Made by a program: the position numbers and the translations under genes
Notes under the pieces: model-generated
What the model saw: only the letters and a program-made list of their open reading frames with translations
The model's database searches: none
What the model was told of the DNA's origin: nothing
NCBI GenBank assembly: GCA_950097015.1
Contig: CATNEN010000001.1
Location: forward strand, 9,853,001-9,917,000
DNA from: Macrostomum hystrix
Taxonomy: Eukaryota > Platyhelminthes > Macrostomidae
DNA: 64,000 bases
Direction of reading: 5' to 3'
Shown here: piece by piece, positions 23,411 to 34,564 of the stretch
How positions within the stretch are numbered: the first letter of the stretch is position 1
How the letters are laid out: the number at the start of each line of letters is the position of its first letter

Positions 23411-24402
23411 TCACACGAGCTGCAGCATGCGCAACCGTCTGCAAACGGCGCAGTTATCGCTGTAAGCTGAAGATCTTAAATTTCCACCAGAGGTGCCGCT
23501 GATGGCACTTCCAGAGCGTCGCAGTGGACGACAGTGGCAGGAGTCGGAGCTGACCTGGACGATGCCACCGCTGCCACCGCCGCCTGTAGTCAGGGACCAG
23601 CCTTGTCGAGACAGCGGACGAAGGTCGGCAGGCAGTGGCATGATGGACTTCGTTATTGGCACGAAATCATTTCCAGCTTCGCCAGCGGATGTCGCAGGAG
23701 TGGCGGAGCTTGATCTCAGCAGGCAGTTGCCAGTGTAGAGATGGCACAGGCGCGTCCGAGTCTTGGGAATGAACAGGCTCAACTCGGGTGGCAGCGGTCG
23801 CGGCCCAGTGTTCTTCTGCCTGTGCTCGGCCACTTCAGCAAGGAGGTGCTCCTGGTACAGCTGAGTGGCAGATTTCTGATAACGTGGAGCCACAATGGAA
23901 CTAGCTCCCGATTTGGGTCGATGAAACGGTTGGTGCTTCTGTTGTTGCTGCTGCTGCGCTAGCTTCTTCTGCTTTCGACGTTTAGTCGGATCGCGTTTAG
24001 CCATCTGATCGAATAGATCGTCTAATTCAACGGCGTCCTCGTCTGGATCGTCTAGACGCCACAGCTCGGCGATGAGAGCCTCGGATTCGTTGGCCTCGGC
24101 TGCCGCAGCCGCTGCGGCGGCAGCTGCCGCAGTCGCTTCGTCGCGTCGCTTGGCCGACCGTTGAAATCGAGCTGGAAATCCAGCGCTCTTTGGTCGAGCT
24201 GCCAGAGACGACGGCGGTGTGTACACCCCAATATTGGCGCCGTTGACCTTCGTCGAAGCACTGCCACCCCAGCAGAGGTCGTCGGAGGTTAGCGGCGGTT
24301 GTCGCTTGTAGTGCGGCGGCTGCTGCTTGCTAGACCGCGGCCGGAAGGTGCTGTGCAGGTGATTCCAGTTCACCTTGGGAGCGTCGGCTGCTAGCGAATT
24401 AC
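23411..24402 (-). CDS. unrecognised low-complexity protein, last exon
   Basis: The minus-strand frame encodes about 330 residues. It opens at a TCTAG acceptor-like site (24403) with no in-frame ATG, so it is a terminal exon in phase 1. The N-terminal part is KVNWNHLHSTFRPR, followed by a Pro/Gln-rich segment, an 11-Ala run, an acidic stretch (LDDPDEDAVELDDLF), a basic segment KRDPTKRRKQKK and a Gln run. A conserved-looking RYQKSATQLYQEHLLAEV precedes a Gly/Ser-rich tail with paired cysteines (CHC, CAVC). Composition and strand bias look like a real gene. The family is not recognised, and a nuclear or cytoskeletal adaptor would be a guess. Upstream exons are probably beyond the mariner element, which would then lie in its intron. 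Confidence 0.55.
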
Positions 24403-24720
24403 CTAGACGGATCAATTAATCCAGGTGCCAATTAAATTGTAAATTTTAGTAGCAGATCCTAGAGTGCACAAGTTTGAGAGGTCGTGAGTTAGAACCCCAG
24501 CCCAAGGGAAGCAAGATGTGTCCTTACGGTAGGTTAAAATCTATCTACAGCACACAAAAGCAGTACACAGACATTTTTAGTAACAGGGGTGTACGAGAGT
24601 ACATCTGCTTTGAATCCTCTTCGGCGTCTGAAACCGAAATCCCCAAATTTCGAAAATTCTTTTTAAGATTCCTACGAGGTCCTCAATTTTATTAGAACCA
24701 TGTAATGTCAAAGCTATATA

Positions 24721-26083
24721 TTCCGGGTGTCCGGAAAGTCATGAGAAAACTACAAAAGGTTAATTATAAAAACGCGCAGAACAGTGAAACTTTACTAATC
24801 AGTAATGTAATTTCCCCTGAAGTCAATCACAGCTTGGCAGTGCTCCACGAGCCGTAGAACCTCGCGTTTCAAGCAGTTTGCATCCAGACCCCTCGCCCAC
24901 TGCAACGCGGCCTCGCGGACCTCATCGTGGCTGCTGAACTCCCGCTTCGAGAAGTCCGATTTCAGCCAATTGAAGAAAAAACGGTCGCATAAATTGAAAT
25001 CAGGGCTGTAGGGACTCTGAAAAAGTCCACGAGTCTCCATGTACTGCTGCACAGGCTGGGCCACATGAGGTCGTGCGTTGTCCCACTGCCACAAGACTTC
25101 GGACAGATGAATTGGCTGTGATCTGAGGCTCCGCCATAGGTCACCTGTGTGTCGAACGAATTCAACGATGCGATTGGCATCAACAGTCTGCTTTGGCGCC
25201 GTTGACATGATAGAGAATCGCTTGCTTGGGGTGAAAGCGACTACCAGCATTGTCTTTGGGTCCCCGACTGAGTGTCTCACAACTTGAGGTCGATGGTCGC
25301 CTTGACCCAGCCAGCACCGGTTGTTCTGCCGTGTACCAGTGTTTTTAAGGTACACCCACGTCTCGTCCTCCACCACGTACTTGTTGCAGAAGCTGGTCAT
25401 GCCCTCGGTATGAAAAATCCGACGTATTTGCTTGGCACAATTGACGCGAGCAACCTTGTTCTCTTCGGAGAGAACATGCGGGACCCACACGGCAGACACA
25501 TTGCGAAGTTGCAGGTCTTCAGTCAATATTTCATGCACTGTTGATTTCCCAACCTCCATGAAGTCAGCAAGATCTCTGACACTCACTTTTGGGTCTTCTT
25601 TCACGAGATTTCTGCAGGTCTCGATCAGCTCTGGTGTTCTCGTCGATCTCGGCCGGCCAGTACGGGCAGCTTGGGCCAGTGGTTACGACTCGTCACGGAA
25701 CCTTGTGTACCATCGGTACACTGACGACAGACCAGGCGCCACATCTCCATGCACTTTCAGCAGTTCTCCATGGCAATCAGGAGCAGATATACCAAGCTTA
25801 TACCTGGTATAAGCATAAGCTTGAAACTCGTCCATCTCAAAGCAGCAGCAAGGATCAATGAAGAAAAAAGTAACGATAGATGCTTGCTTTGCCTCTGCGT
25901 TGCAGTGGCCTAGACTTCTAAGTTATAACCATCAGCCTTACCCCCAAATTTGAAGCTAGAATCTAGCTCTTTCAGCCATAGACATATATTAAGTCAAGTG
26001 TTAGAATGGTACAGTATCTTGTCAATAGCTTGTGTCTAAGTAGTTAGAATAACACATTCTCATGACTTTCCGGACACCCGAAG
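24721..26083 (-). mobile_element. mariner-like (Tc1/mariner, IS630) DNA transposon
   Basis: A 1363-bp element with terminal inverted repeats that share 24 identical bases beginning CGGGTGTCCGGAAAGTCATG after a 3-bp imperfect edge (TTC at left, CTT at right). TA target duplications flank it at 24719-24720 and 26084-26085. It carries one transposase gene on the minus strand. Near-identical TIRs and a single nonsense codon point to a recent insertion. Confidence 0.93.
24795..25835 (-). pseudogene. mariner-like transposase with one in-frame stop
   Basis: The frame runs from ATG 25835 to TAA 24795, 346 residues, the usual mariner length. It is interrupted only by a TAA at residue 51 (25683-25685), directly after the first helix-turn-helix (VYRWYTRFRDES). 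Next come the GRP linker (RTGRPRSTRTPEL), the second HTH (VGKSTVHEIL), WVPHVLSEENK and the catalytic boxes: DETWVYLK, WDNARPHVAQ and YSPDFNLCD. There are 31 residues between the second and third Asp, fewer than the 34 of classical mariners, and the third box reads NLCD instead of the usual APSD. The enzyme would cut and paste the element at TA. The single stop could be a point mutation, so a close relative may be active. Confidence 0.9.
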
Positions 26084-26085
26084 TA

Positions 26086-27539
26086 ATAGGCCAGTAAAAC
26101 AAAAAACGTCTCACCTTCTATCGTCAGACCATACTCCATATGTGCCTAATTAGCTAACTCTGATAAATTGAAGCCAAATTGCAGCTTAAATTTATTCCTA
26201 ACGACAACAAGCATTTAAAAGAGCCAGACAGAAAAAAATTGGAATTGCTTTAACTTTTCTCACTGTCTCTCTACTCCGAATTATTATTCGATGGTAAGAG
26301 GCTGAGAGAAGAGACAGATCTTCAAGGGTATTGGGCAGTGCTAGTTTAGTTATCGCTCTGTGTTCTATTGTGTCCCTGAGCACGATGCTGCAGTAGCACA
26401 AAAACTAGAGAGCCACGGCTACCTCACCGTGCATGAGTGTTAGACCGTGAAGGAGGACAGAGAAAAGGATTGGATAGAGCATAGACAGAGAGGCTGCAGA
26501 ACCAGACCAGAGCCATCTGCGGAGATTGCATTCCTATTCGTGTGCATTTCTAATAACCAATGCAAGCTTATTTGAACATCTCGGCATGCATAATAAACTA
26601 ATTAGCGGCGCCAGCAGTATTTGAGAGCTTCTTCAAGTCTTCAGTTCAATATTATAGTGGCCCCGGCGTCCATCACAACCATGTAAATTATTAATAAATC
26701 TTCGCTCAACGCCGTCTAAACTACTTAATCAGTAAGACTAAGTAGGGTAGTGAGTATAGTCGCATTTTTACAATTACATAATTGAAAAAAATTAAATCCA
26801 GAGATTTAACCGAACTGGAAAACTGCTTTGAGTCTGTTAGTGCTCTTTATTAAGCATTTTCGAATACATAGTGAGTAGTTCCGTTAAAAATACGAGCTAA
26901 TTATACAACTAATTGTAACTTGTTGTATAATAGCATCGAGAAAGTTTCAAAATTTTGAGGGCCACATGCATAAGGAACTGGATTTTTTTTAAACATTCGC
27001 CAGCTTAAATGAAAAATACAGACACAAGTTTATGGAAATCATGTTTTGTTAGAATTCATACATACAAAATAAAAACGTTCGCCTTGTTTTACTAAACCGC
27101 GTAACGACTAGAGACAGCCTGAAAAGTAGCGCGAATTCAAATCCTAAATAATTCCATAGGTCATGGGACATCCAGGGACATGTACTTGTAGGTTGAATGG
27201 TAACTAATAAAGATTACGATACTGATTGGTAAATTGAAGTAATAAATGTTTATCTAGTTAGTAAGGAAATACAATAACAATGATATAACATCATTAGGGT
27301 CGTGTGCATCAGAAGAATTGAGCGAATGCAATGTAGATTCGAGTATTTATTGCGTTAGTCATTGAGAAGGACAAAAAGCTAAATTACGGACGAAAAAAGC
27401 CGATGTACCTAGAGAACTCAGCAAAATTATAAATTCAGATTTTATTCAATTATTTTATTTAGACTATAACCAAGATAATCTATAATCAATCGAATCGCAT
27501 GCACACCATGATGCTTGACGTGACCACAACATCCTATAG
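26086..27539. other. AT-rich intergenic or intronic stretch
   Basis: About 1.45 kb with no convincing open frame, RNA or repeat. The 67-codon minus frame at 26198-26401 has no recognisable domain. Confidence 0.5.
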
Positions 27540-27650
27540 CTGTAGCCCAGTCATTAAAGCAAGACACAAAATGCCCAGCTGTTAAATGGATTACACCAGG
27601 GTTTGCTGGTAAAGAAATTTGGGTTGATGTGACGACCCGATGTCTATGGA
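27540..27650 (+). mobile_element. SINE body relic
   Basis: The blocks CCCAGCTGTTAAATGGATTA and GAAATTTGGGTTGATGTG line up with the body of the SINE at 2353-2530, but the pol III head is gone. Diverged, so low confidence on ends. Confidence 0.45.
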
Positions 27651-27765
27651 TACAGCCTTTGGATAACTGAGACTGTCACTGGCTGTACGCGCATCGACTG
27701 GTTACTTGTTATCGATCAGCGAAAATGTATCAATAAGCAATCACACAGTCCAATCTGTGCTTTTA

Positions 27766-28908
27766 TTAGTCAGACTTTTTGCCTGAAACGCTACCATTAG
27801 TGACGGCACTGTCATCATCTAGCTCATCGTTGACGTTGTTATCGGACATCTCGGAGTCCGACCGGATGTCGCCATCGGTCTTGCCAGTTCGCAGCAGGTA
27901 CAGCACTATGCGGAAGATGTAGTAGGTCCAGATGCAGTGCAGCAGCTGCAGCATCACAAACAGGAAGACGAATATGTAGTAGACGAGACAGGGTGGGATC
28001 TCCAAGGCCGGCAGGCTGTGGGCGTACACGGAGTACACCACTCGCAGCGGCAGGGCTACTAGCCGCGACAGCACCCAGACGACGAGGAACACGCCGAATG
28101 TAGCATCGCTGAGCCGCTGCGCCCCGAGGTACTTGGCCAGCTTGCCGAACGACAGCAGCGGATCAACGGCGTCGTGAATGACGAGAGTCAGCAGCCCGAC
28201 TCGGGTGAAGTTGAAGGCCCAGGACAGCACGATCAGGCCAATGGTGACTAGGTGATGCAGCGTCAGTTCAAGGAAGTCCTTCCGTTTGATGTCAGCAGCC
28301 AGGGTGATCAGCAAGCTTGCGTAGAAGCCAAGCTCGAGCATGTAGTACCAGAACGCAGGACCGCTCAGGTGATGCTGAGGCCAATTTAGCCACAGGTGCT
28401 GGCTATCCCAAAAGTGCGGCTCATTCCACTGCAGTACAATGCCGTAGGTCACAAACACTGTGTAGTACATAAGGTACCAGCTGCACTCGGTAAATCTGGC
28501 TAGGGGTGTCGGCTTGTTGCGATTCCGTCTCAATCGAAGCCAGTTTTCAATGGATCTCCTGCTCAGGCCAGACTGGGCAGAGACTTCGGCGAGTTCGGCG
28601 GGAGCGAGTCGTTTTCGTCCGCCTAGAAACGGCTCCAGGAGTTTCGCCCTCGCCGTGTACCAGCAAGGTAGACGGATTTGACGCTCTGAAAGCTTCAAAT
28701 GCCGGCCCAGCGGTCTGAGCAGGCCGTAATGGATTAGAAAACGAACTATGAGCATGAGCAAGGTGCAGAGTAGGCCGTAGAACCACAGGTCCGAGAGACG
28801 CGGTCGAGTGATGCCTGGCACTTCCGCGCTGAACTTGTGCCACGGATACGGATCCCGGAGCCACAGCCACCAGGCAGGAGGCTGCTGGTTTGTGCTGACA
28901 GCTGACAT
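27766..28908 (-). CDS. CerS: ceramide synthase (LASS/Lag1 family)
   Basis: A single-exon frame of 380 residues starting at ATG 28908, the normal length for metazoan ceramide synthases. These are ER multi-pass enzymes that N-acylate sphingoid bases with acyl-CoA to make (dihydro)ceramide. A first TM lies at about residues 41-62. A degenerate homeobox-like segment at about 80-132 ends in SRRSIENWLRLRRN. The TLC domain contains the Lag1 motif (about 195-256), with KRKDFLELTLHH and its catalytic His pair H218-H219, NFTRVGLL, and IHDAVDPLL in place of the commoner HDxSDxxLE. More TMs follow, then an acidic, Ser-rich C-tail (SDSEMSDNNVNDELDDD) like those that casein kinase 2 phosphorylates. Its TAA stop overlaps an AATAAA signal on the minus strand. 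The paralogue group cannot be assigned. Confidence 0.95.
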   Translation of the reverse strand: MSAVSTNQQPPAWWLWLRDPYPWHKFSAEVPGITRPRLSDLWFYGLLCTLLMLIVRFLIHYGLLRPLGRHLKLSERQIRLPCWYTARAKLLEPFLGGRKRLAPAELAEVSAQSGLSRRSIENWLRLRRNRNKPTPLARFTECSWYLMYYTVFVTYGIVLQWNEPHFWDSQHLWLNWPQHHLSGPAFWYYMLELGFYASLLITLAADIKRKDFLELTLHHLVTIGLIVLSWAFNFTRVGLLTLVIHDAVDPLLSFGKLAKYLGAQRLSDATFGVFLVVWVLSRLVALPLRVVYSVYAHSLPALEIPPCLVYYIFVFLFVMLQLLHCIWTYYIFRIVLYLLRTGKTDGDIRSDSEMSDNNVNDELDDDSAVTNGSVSGKKSD

Positions 28909-28954
28909 TGCAGACCTGTTTTGGTAGAATTAATAATGTTCTGATTGTACCTTC

Positions 28955-29190
28955 TGAAGTATCTGGAAGATGGCAACCTTCTGAGGATGTGGAATATGGC
29001 AACCTTCTGAGGATTTGGAATATGGCAACCTTCTGAGGATCTGGAATATGGCAACCTTCTGAGGATCTGGAATATGGCAACCTTCTGAGGATGTGGTAGA
29101 GGTTAGCTATGTAATGGATCTGGAAGAGGTTAGCTATCTGAGGATCTGGAAGAGGTTAGCTATCTGAGGATCTGGAAGAGGTTGGCTATC
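28955..29190. repeat. 26-bp minisatellite just upstream of CerS
   Basis: Units of TTCTGAGGATCTGGAATATG followed by GCAACC (26 bp), about five copies. They pass into a related 26-bp unit with AGAGGTTAGCTATCTGAGGA. The array starts some 50 bp before the CerS ATG and so may lie in its 5' UTR or promoter. Confidence 0.93.
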
Positions 29191-29526
29191 TGAATGCCTA
29201 ACATAATTCTCGGCCTATTTAGTTCGAAGGAACTATTTAGTGCAGCTTCATTGGGGATATGCACTTTAGTATAGAAAATGAGAAGTGAATAGTTTTCAGG
29301 AAAACACACACATTGAGAAGCCAACATGAGACACTCGTGTGCTGCCGTGTTGTAAAGCAAGATTAATCTATCCGCGAGGGAAAATTTCCTTTGATCAAGA
29401 GAGCAGCTCTCGCGAATGCATGCTTAAATGCGCAGAACAACTTTGCTGCCCGTGAATACGTCCTTTAATGACGAATAGAATCGGACATGTATGGGGCTTA
29501 CATCGATTGTAAATGTCATGTTAATT

Positions 29527-29705
29527 GTAGAACGCAACACCCACCCTCAATTTCCTCAGCAATGGGTACCCCAGGTAGCAATTTAGCAGATGGATGAACT
29601 GAAGCAATGCAGAGTTAAAGTGTCTTGTCAAAGGAGGCAAATGTTCCACTGGAGTCGCGAATCGAACCCTCGACCTTAAGGCTGAGATACAAACTCCTGA
29701 ACTCT
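29527..29705 (-). mobile_element. tRNA-derived SINE, second full copy
   Basis: On the minus strand the head has B box GGTTCGATTCG and the body has TGCATTGCTTCAGTTCAT, a CTAAATTGCTACCTGGGG segment and GAGGAAATTGAGGGTGGG. All of these line up in order with the copy at 2353-2530. No open frame. Confidence 0.8.
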
Positions 29706-30789
29706 CGTTCGAAATTCTGAATCTTAGAAGCCCCAGGATAAAAGCTACCCATAAATTTGTTTCTATTTTCTTTGAATGATTAATTCAAAATATGCTTTCT
29801 TAGAATCATTTTTCCTATACTGTGAGTAAACCTATTGATAGTTGATGATCTCTAAGTTTATTTCCTAGAATTTCAATGACAAATATTAAATGACAAAGAC
29901 AGGTATCTTTACACCGCACTTGAGAATCAAACAAAGAAATCTTACCTGTAAATTAGAAGAATCAGCCGAAATTAAAGACAAAACTGAAACTCGTAAGTCA
30001 CTAAAACAGACAACAGAAATTATGACGAGATTAGTGCGCGAATTGTAAAGCTGCTTAACTTTCGGGTCTATGCAGAAGCCATAGACACCTACTTCAATAG
30101 CCAAAGTATAGCTAATAATAAAAAAGGCGCAAATACAAGAGAGTAATCTACAATGCACCTTTATACTTAAAGTCGAATGACTTGCTAGTTTCGTAAACTG
30201 GTCAAAGCGGCATTTTGAGGGCTTATTTACTAAAGACCAACTCTACAAAGGCGATCGTCTTCTCTCTCCTTTTGCCAGTCTGTTCTAGTGTCCAACCAGG
30301 CAGAGAGGAAAGGTGAAGCGAGAGTGTAGGCCACCTAACTCGACACTACACACCAGTGCAGTCGTGAGGCGATTCGCTCTGCTATTTACATGCAATCATG
30401 TAATACGCATTTCGGAGGTTGGCCGGACTGAAATATAGGCAAACTGAATCGTTGCTGAAGACTTGCATGCCGGGCACAGGACACGGAAGGAATGAGAGAG
30501 CATGTTGGGTGAGGCACAGGTGCAGTGTAGTGCTAGATATTGCTGAGGGTCATTATTTTTGTCGTTTCGCTTTTCCTGCACCGCCTAGTTCTGTCATGAT
30601 CAAGAAAACTGAATGAACACTCACACCGAGTATGAGTGAGTATAACGCAATCAGACAGGTAATGCTTGCTGGTACGAGCTGTGCTTTTCTCATCCATGTG
30701 CACTGGATTCCATAGAAAGGCCTCATTGAGAAAACCAGCTACCTGTTTGAGATAGACGAAACCAGTTGGACACAGACATAACATGCTGT
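29706..30789. other. unique sequence, nothing recognised
   Basis: Several open frames of 60-100 codons exist on both strands, but none has a recognisable domain or matched splice sites. Confidence 0.5.
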
Positions 30790-32225
30790 AAGAGACAAAC
30801 AGGACCTCACCTGTTAGAGACAGACACCTGTTAGTGACAGACATCTGTAAGAGACAGACAGGACCTCACCTGTTAGAGACAGACACCTGTTAGTGACTGA
30901 CATCTGTAAGAGACAGACAGGACCTCACCTGTTAGAGACAGACACATGTTAGTGACAGACATCTGTAAGAGACAGACAGGACCTCACCTGTTAGAGACAG
31001 ACACATGTTAGTGACAGACATCTGTAAGAGACAGACAGGACCTCACCTGTTAGAGACAGACACCTGTTAGTGACTGACATCTGTAAGAGACAGACAGACA
31101 CCTGCTAGAGATAGACACCTGCTAGAGACAGACACCTGCTAGAGACAGACACCTGCTAGAGACAGACATCTGCTAGAGACAGACACCTGCTAGAGACAGA
31201 CATCTGCTAGAGACAGACACCTGCTAGAGACAGACACCTGCTAGAGACAGACACCTGCTAGAGATAGACATCTGCTAGAGACAGACACCTGCTAGAGATA
31301 GACATCTGCTAGAGACAGACATCCGCTAGAGACAGACAGACACCTGCTAGAGACAGAGAGACATATGTTAGAGACAGACAGACACCTGCTACAGACAGAG
31401 AGACATATGTTAGAGACAGACAGACACCTGCTACAGATAGACACCTGTTAGAGACAGACATCTGCTAGAGAAAGACAGACACCTCTTAGAGATAGACATC
31501 TGCTAGATAAAGACACCTGCTAGAGACAGACATCTGCTAGAGAAGACATCTGCTAGAGAAAGACATCTGCTAGATAAAGACAGACACCTCTTAGAGATAG
31601 ACACCTGCTAGAGACAGACATCTGCTAGAGAAGACATCTGCTAGATAAAGACACCTGTTAGAGACAGACAGACATCTGCTAGATAAAGACATCTGTTAGA
31701 GACAGACAGACATCTGCTAGATAAAGACACCTGTTAGAGACAGACAGACATCTGCTAGGGACAGACATACATCTGTTAGAGATAGACATCTGCTAGATAA
31801 AGACATCTGTTAGAGACAGACAGACATCTGCTAGGGACAGACAGACATCTGTTAGAGACAGACAGACACCTTCTAGGGACAGACAGACATCTGTTAGAGA
31901 TAGACATCTGCTAGATAAAGACATCTGTTAGAGATAGACAGACATCTGCTAGATAAAGACACCTGTTAGAGACAGACAGACATCTGCTAGGGACAGACAT
32001 ACATCAGTTAGAGATAGACATCTGCTAGATAAAGACACCTGTTAGAGACAGACAGACACCTGCTAGGGACAGACATCTGTTAGAGATAGACATCTGCTAG
32101 ATAAAGACATCTGTTAGAGACAGACACCTGTTAGAGACAGACAGACATCTGCTAGGGACAGACAGACACCTGCTAGAGACAGACAGACATCTGCTAGAGA
32201 CAGACAGACAGACATCTGTTAGAGA
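30790..32225. repeat. about 17-bp AGACAGACA(T/C)CTG(C/T)TAG array, compound
   Basis: About 80 units built from AGACAGACACCTGCTAG and variants with GACAGACA insertions, TTAGAG or TAGATAA. The first 300 bp is a higher-order repeat of about 64 bp containing AGACAGACAGGACCTCACCT. Later parts have mixed-length units. Strong purine bias in part of each unit. Confidence 0.95.
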
Positions 32226-33483
32226 TATGTAACTGTTTTTAGAGCGATAGCAGCATAGGCAAAGTCTTTTCAAGTCTCAAATCTTTTTCTCCCAGAGAAA
32301 TCTCACAGAAATGAGAGGAACCAGTTTAAAACCGGTTGCCAATCCTGAGCAGCGAACAAACTTTAAAGTTATATAAAATTGCTCACATTTTAGTGCTTAG
32401 AAACTCTAGAGTTAGTTTAAAAACTAGTTAAATAAAGCTCAATCCAGCTGTTTGATATAAGGCAGTGTAAGCCGGTATTAGCCGAATCTGCATCTTACAG
32501 TGTGTGGAGTACGAGTACCGCATTTTCGAACCAACTGGGGTACCCAGCCTGCGAGGCGGTACAATAGGCTGCCATTTAAACAGTTGGAACAATGCAAACA
32601 TATCTTACTCGGAAGGTCATTTGGTACTGCTTTACTAGCTAAAATCTATAATCAGATTTACTTGGCTAAAGAGAGGACAAATGCGCAGAGCTGGAATGGT
32701 GTCTTCAAAGGCAGTCTCAGTGTAAACTTTGCGCTTAATTTTGGAACTGTATTTTAGTGGGTCCAATAAATAATATTAAAATGTTAATTTTTACCTTTTG
32801 ACATTTTTAAACCAGTAAAACCAGTAAGAACTAGGCCGAGAAAATTGATCTTCAACCCCTAAGACAGCGACACTCGCCTGGCATACACAACCTCTGATTA
32901 GACTTTTGACTTTTAACACGTGCATTAATCGGTTTCATGCAGAGCTGTACGTTATTTCGCTATTTAACACTCAGTTAAGAAGCAGGCATTAAGATAACAC
33001 TACGCTCGTAAAGAGATAAGAAAGTCATGTCTAGAATATAATTGCTTGACAGACTACGTATTTGCAGCAGCAGTTCAAATTTTTATTTCTAGTTAAGCAG
33101 TATTGCTTTTAATCTACATTGTAAACCCAAATCGTACTACTGACATAACAGTAGACACTAGCGCTTTTGAACTTCGAAATACATTTCACTGGTTTAGAAA
33201 CAGGGAAAAAAAGAATTTATACATATCTTAATAACAACTACACATAATAAGTAGACATAAGATTTTTTAGACAAATTAAGATATATGTGATAAACATTAA
33301 ACATTAGGAGACAGGTAGGAGACAAAGGTGAGAGAGTCGAGATAATGGATCGAGAGAAATATAAAGTAAGAAATTTATATTAGATAAAATTATGCTTGGC
33401 ACGAAAACTTAAAGTTACTAACAAGGATAAAAATTAAAGTCAAAATGCGCACAATTTCCTTGAGTCAAAAGCTTTAAACAGTC
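32226..33483. other. spacer with a SINE relic
   Basis: At about 32510-32620 the minus strand shows diverged SINE blocks (GTAAGATATG, TTTGCATTGTTCCAACTG and TTTAAATGG) in the same order as the copy at 2353-2530. The 85-codon open frame overlapping it is therefore not taken as a gene. The rest is AT-rich with nothing recognised. Confidence 0.5.
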
Positions 33484-33937
33484 TCAAACAGCAGATAGGC
33501 CTACATAGGCTTTAACTATTTTCACATCCTCAACAGGTCGATCATTGCCATCTGTAGCAACCAGGCCCAGTTTTTGTACAGTCCTCATGCCACTATAGAT
33601 CCTACCAAAGATGGTGTGCTTATTATCTAGCCATTCAGTTGGCGCTAGTGTGATAAAGAACTGCGATCCGTTAGTATTTGGCCCAGAATTGGCCATGCTG
33701 AGAATGCCAGCTCCGGTATGCTTCAACTCAGAGTGAATCTCATCGTCGAAGTGTTTGCCATAGATTGAGGAGCCACCACGGCCGGTGCCAGTTGGATCGC
33801 CACCCTGAATCATGAAGTCACGCACAACCCGATGAAATTTCACATCGTTATAATAGCCGCGTTTAACTAGTTCAGCAAAGTTTTTGCAGGTCCGGGGAGC
33901 GTGACGCCAGTAGAGCTCGATCTCAAATGCGCCCATG
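33484..33937 (-). CDS. PPIL1: PPIL1-type peptidyl-prolyl cis-trans isomerase, main exon
   Basis: The exon encodes nearly the whole single cyclophilin domain of PPIL1, a spliceosome-associated prolyl isomerase in the nucleus. It reads ELYWRHAPRTCKNFAELV, then FHRVVRDFMIQGGDPTGTGR (active-site Arg in FHR), GGSSIYGKHFDDE, MANSGPNTNGSQFFIT and WLDNKHTIFGR with the substrate-binding Trp and His. The TGTGRGG/SIYG signature separates PPIL1 from cyclophilin A. The frame is open upstream without an ATG but reaches an AAACAG acceptor at 33938, so the short N-terminal exon is missing from the call. Initiation at the internal ATG (33934-33936) is possible but would lose the first strand. The C-terminal DVKIVKAYVGL matches the family. 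Confidence 0.93.
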
Positions 33938-34564
33938 CTGTTTGGATGAGTTTGCACAGGATTAATTGTATATTTTGTGACAAAAGCGGTGCTATTAAAA
34001 CTGCACTTTTAGGTCCAAAAATTTATATCTATCTCTATAACTGTCTTCGTAACATATCTACTTTATCTACATTATCTATCACTATCCACAATTTCTACCA
34101 ATCTATTTACTATATTTACTTTTTAGTACTTTAGTGACACCAAATTAAATGCCATTGCCCATAGCCTTTTTACATAAATTGTTAACTTTTTAAAGCCAAA
34201 ACTTGGCTAAAGCCAAAACTAAAGTCTATAATGATGAGTCATGGCAGTCACTGTTTAGGGATTATAAAGATAGGATGAGCTAAAAAGTATTGATTTGTTC
34301 CACTTGATTTACATAGGATATAAATCTGAAATGAATTTTGTTTTAATAGTTTTAATAGTTTTGAAACTTTTGTTTTAATAGTATATTATTTACTCACTGT
34401 TAAGATAATAAAAAAAGCTATTAAAAATATATTTTATATATAGCAGCCATGTTACAAATTTTGCCTAGGGCACATGGCCAAGGTTTAATTTCTAACCAAA
34501 AATATAATACTAGGTCTAGAATGAACACAAAAATCTTCATTTTGCATGTTCAAAAGTTAAAAGA
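33938..34564. other. AT-rich spacer; expected PPIL1 5' exon not found
   Basis: The small first exon of PPIL1 should lie on the minus strand here or further right. No convincing candidate was seen. Confidence 0.4.

Noticed and set aside
24470-24500. GGTCGTGAGTTAGAACCCC as a further tRNA/SINE B box
   Set aside because: Only a short match without A box or the SINE body; likely chance or too decayed.
32500-32757. 85-codon ORF
   Set aside because: Overlaps a SINE relic on the opposite strand and has no recognisable domain.
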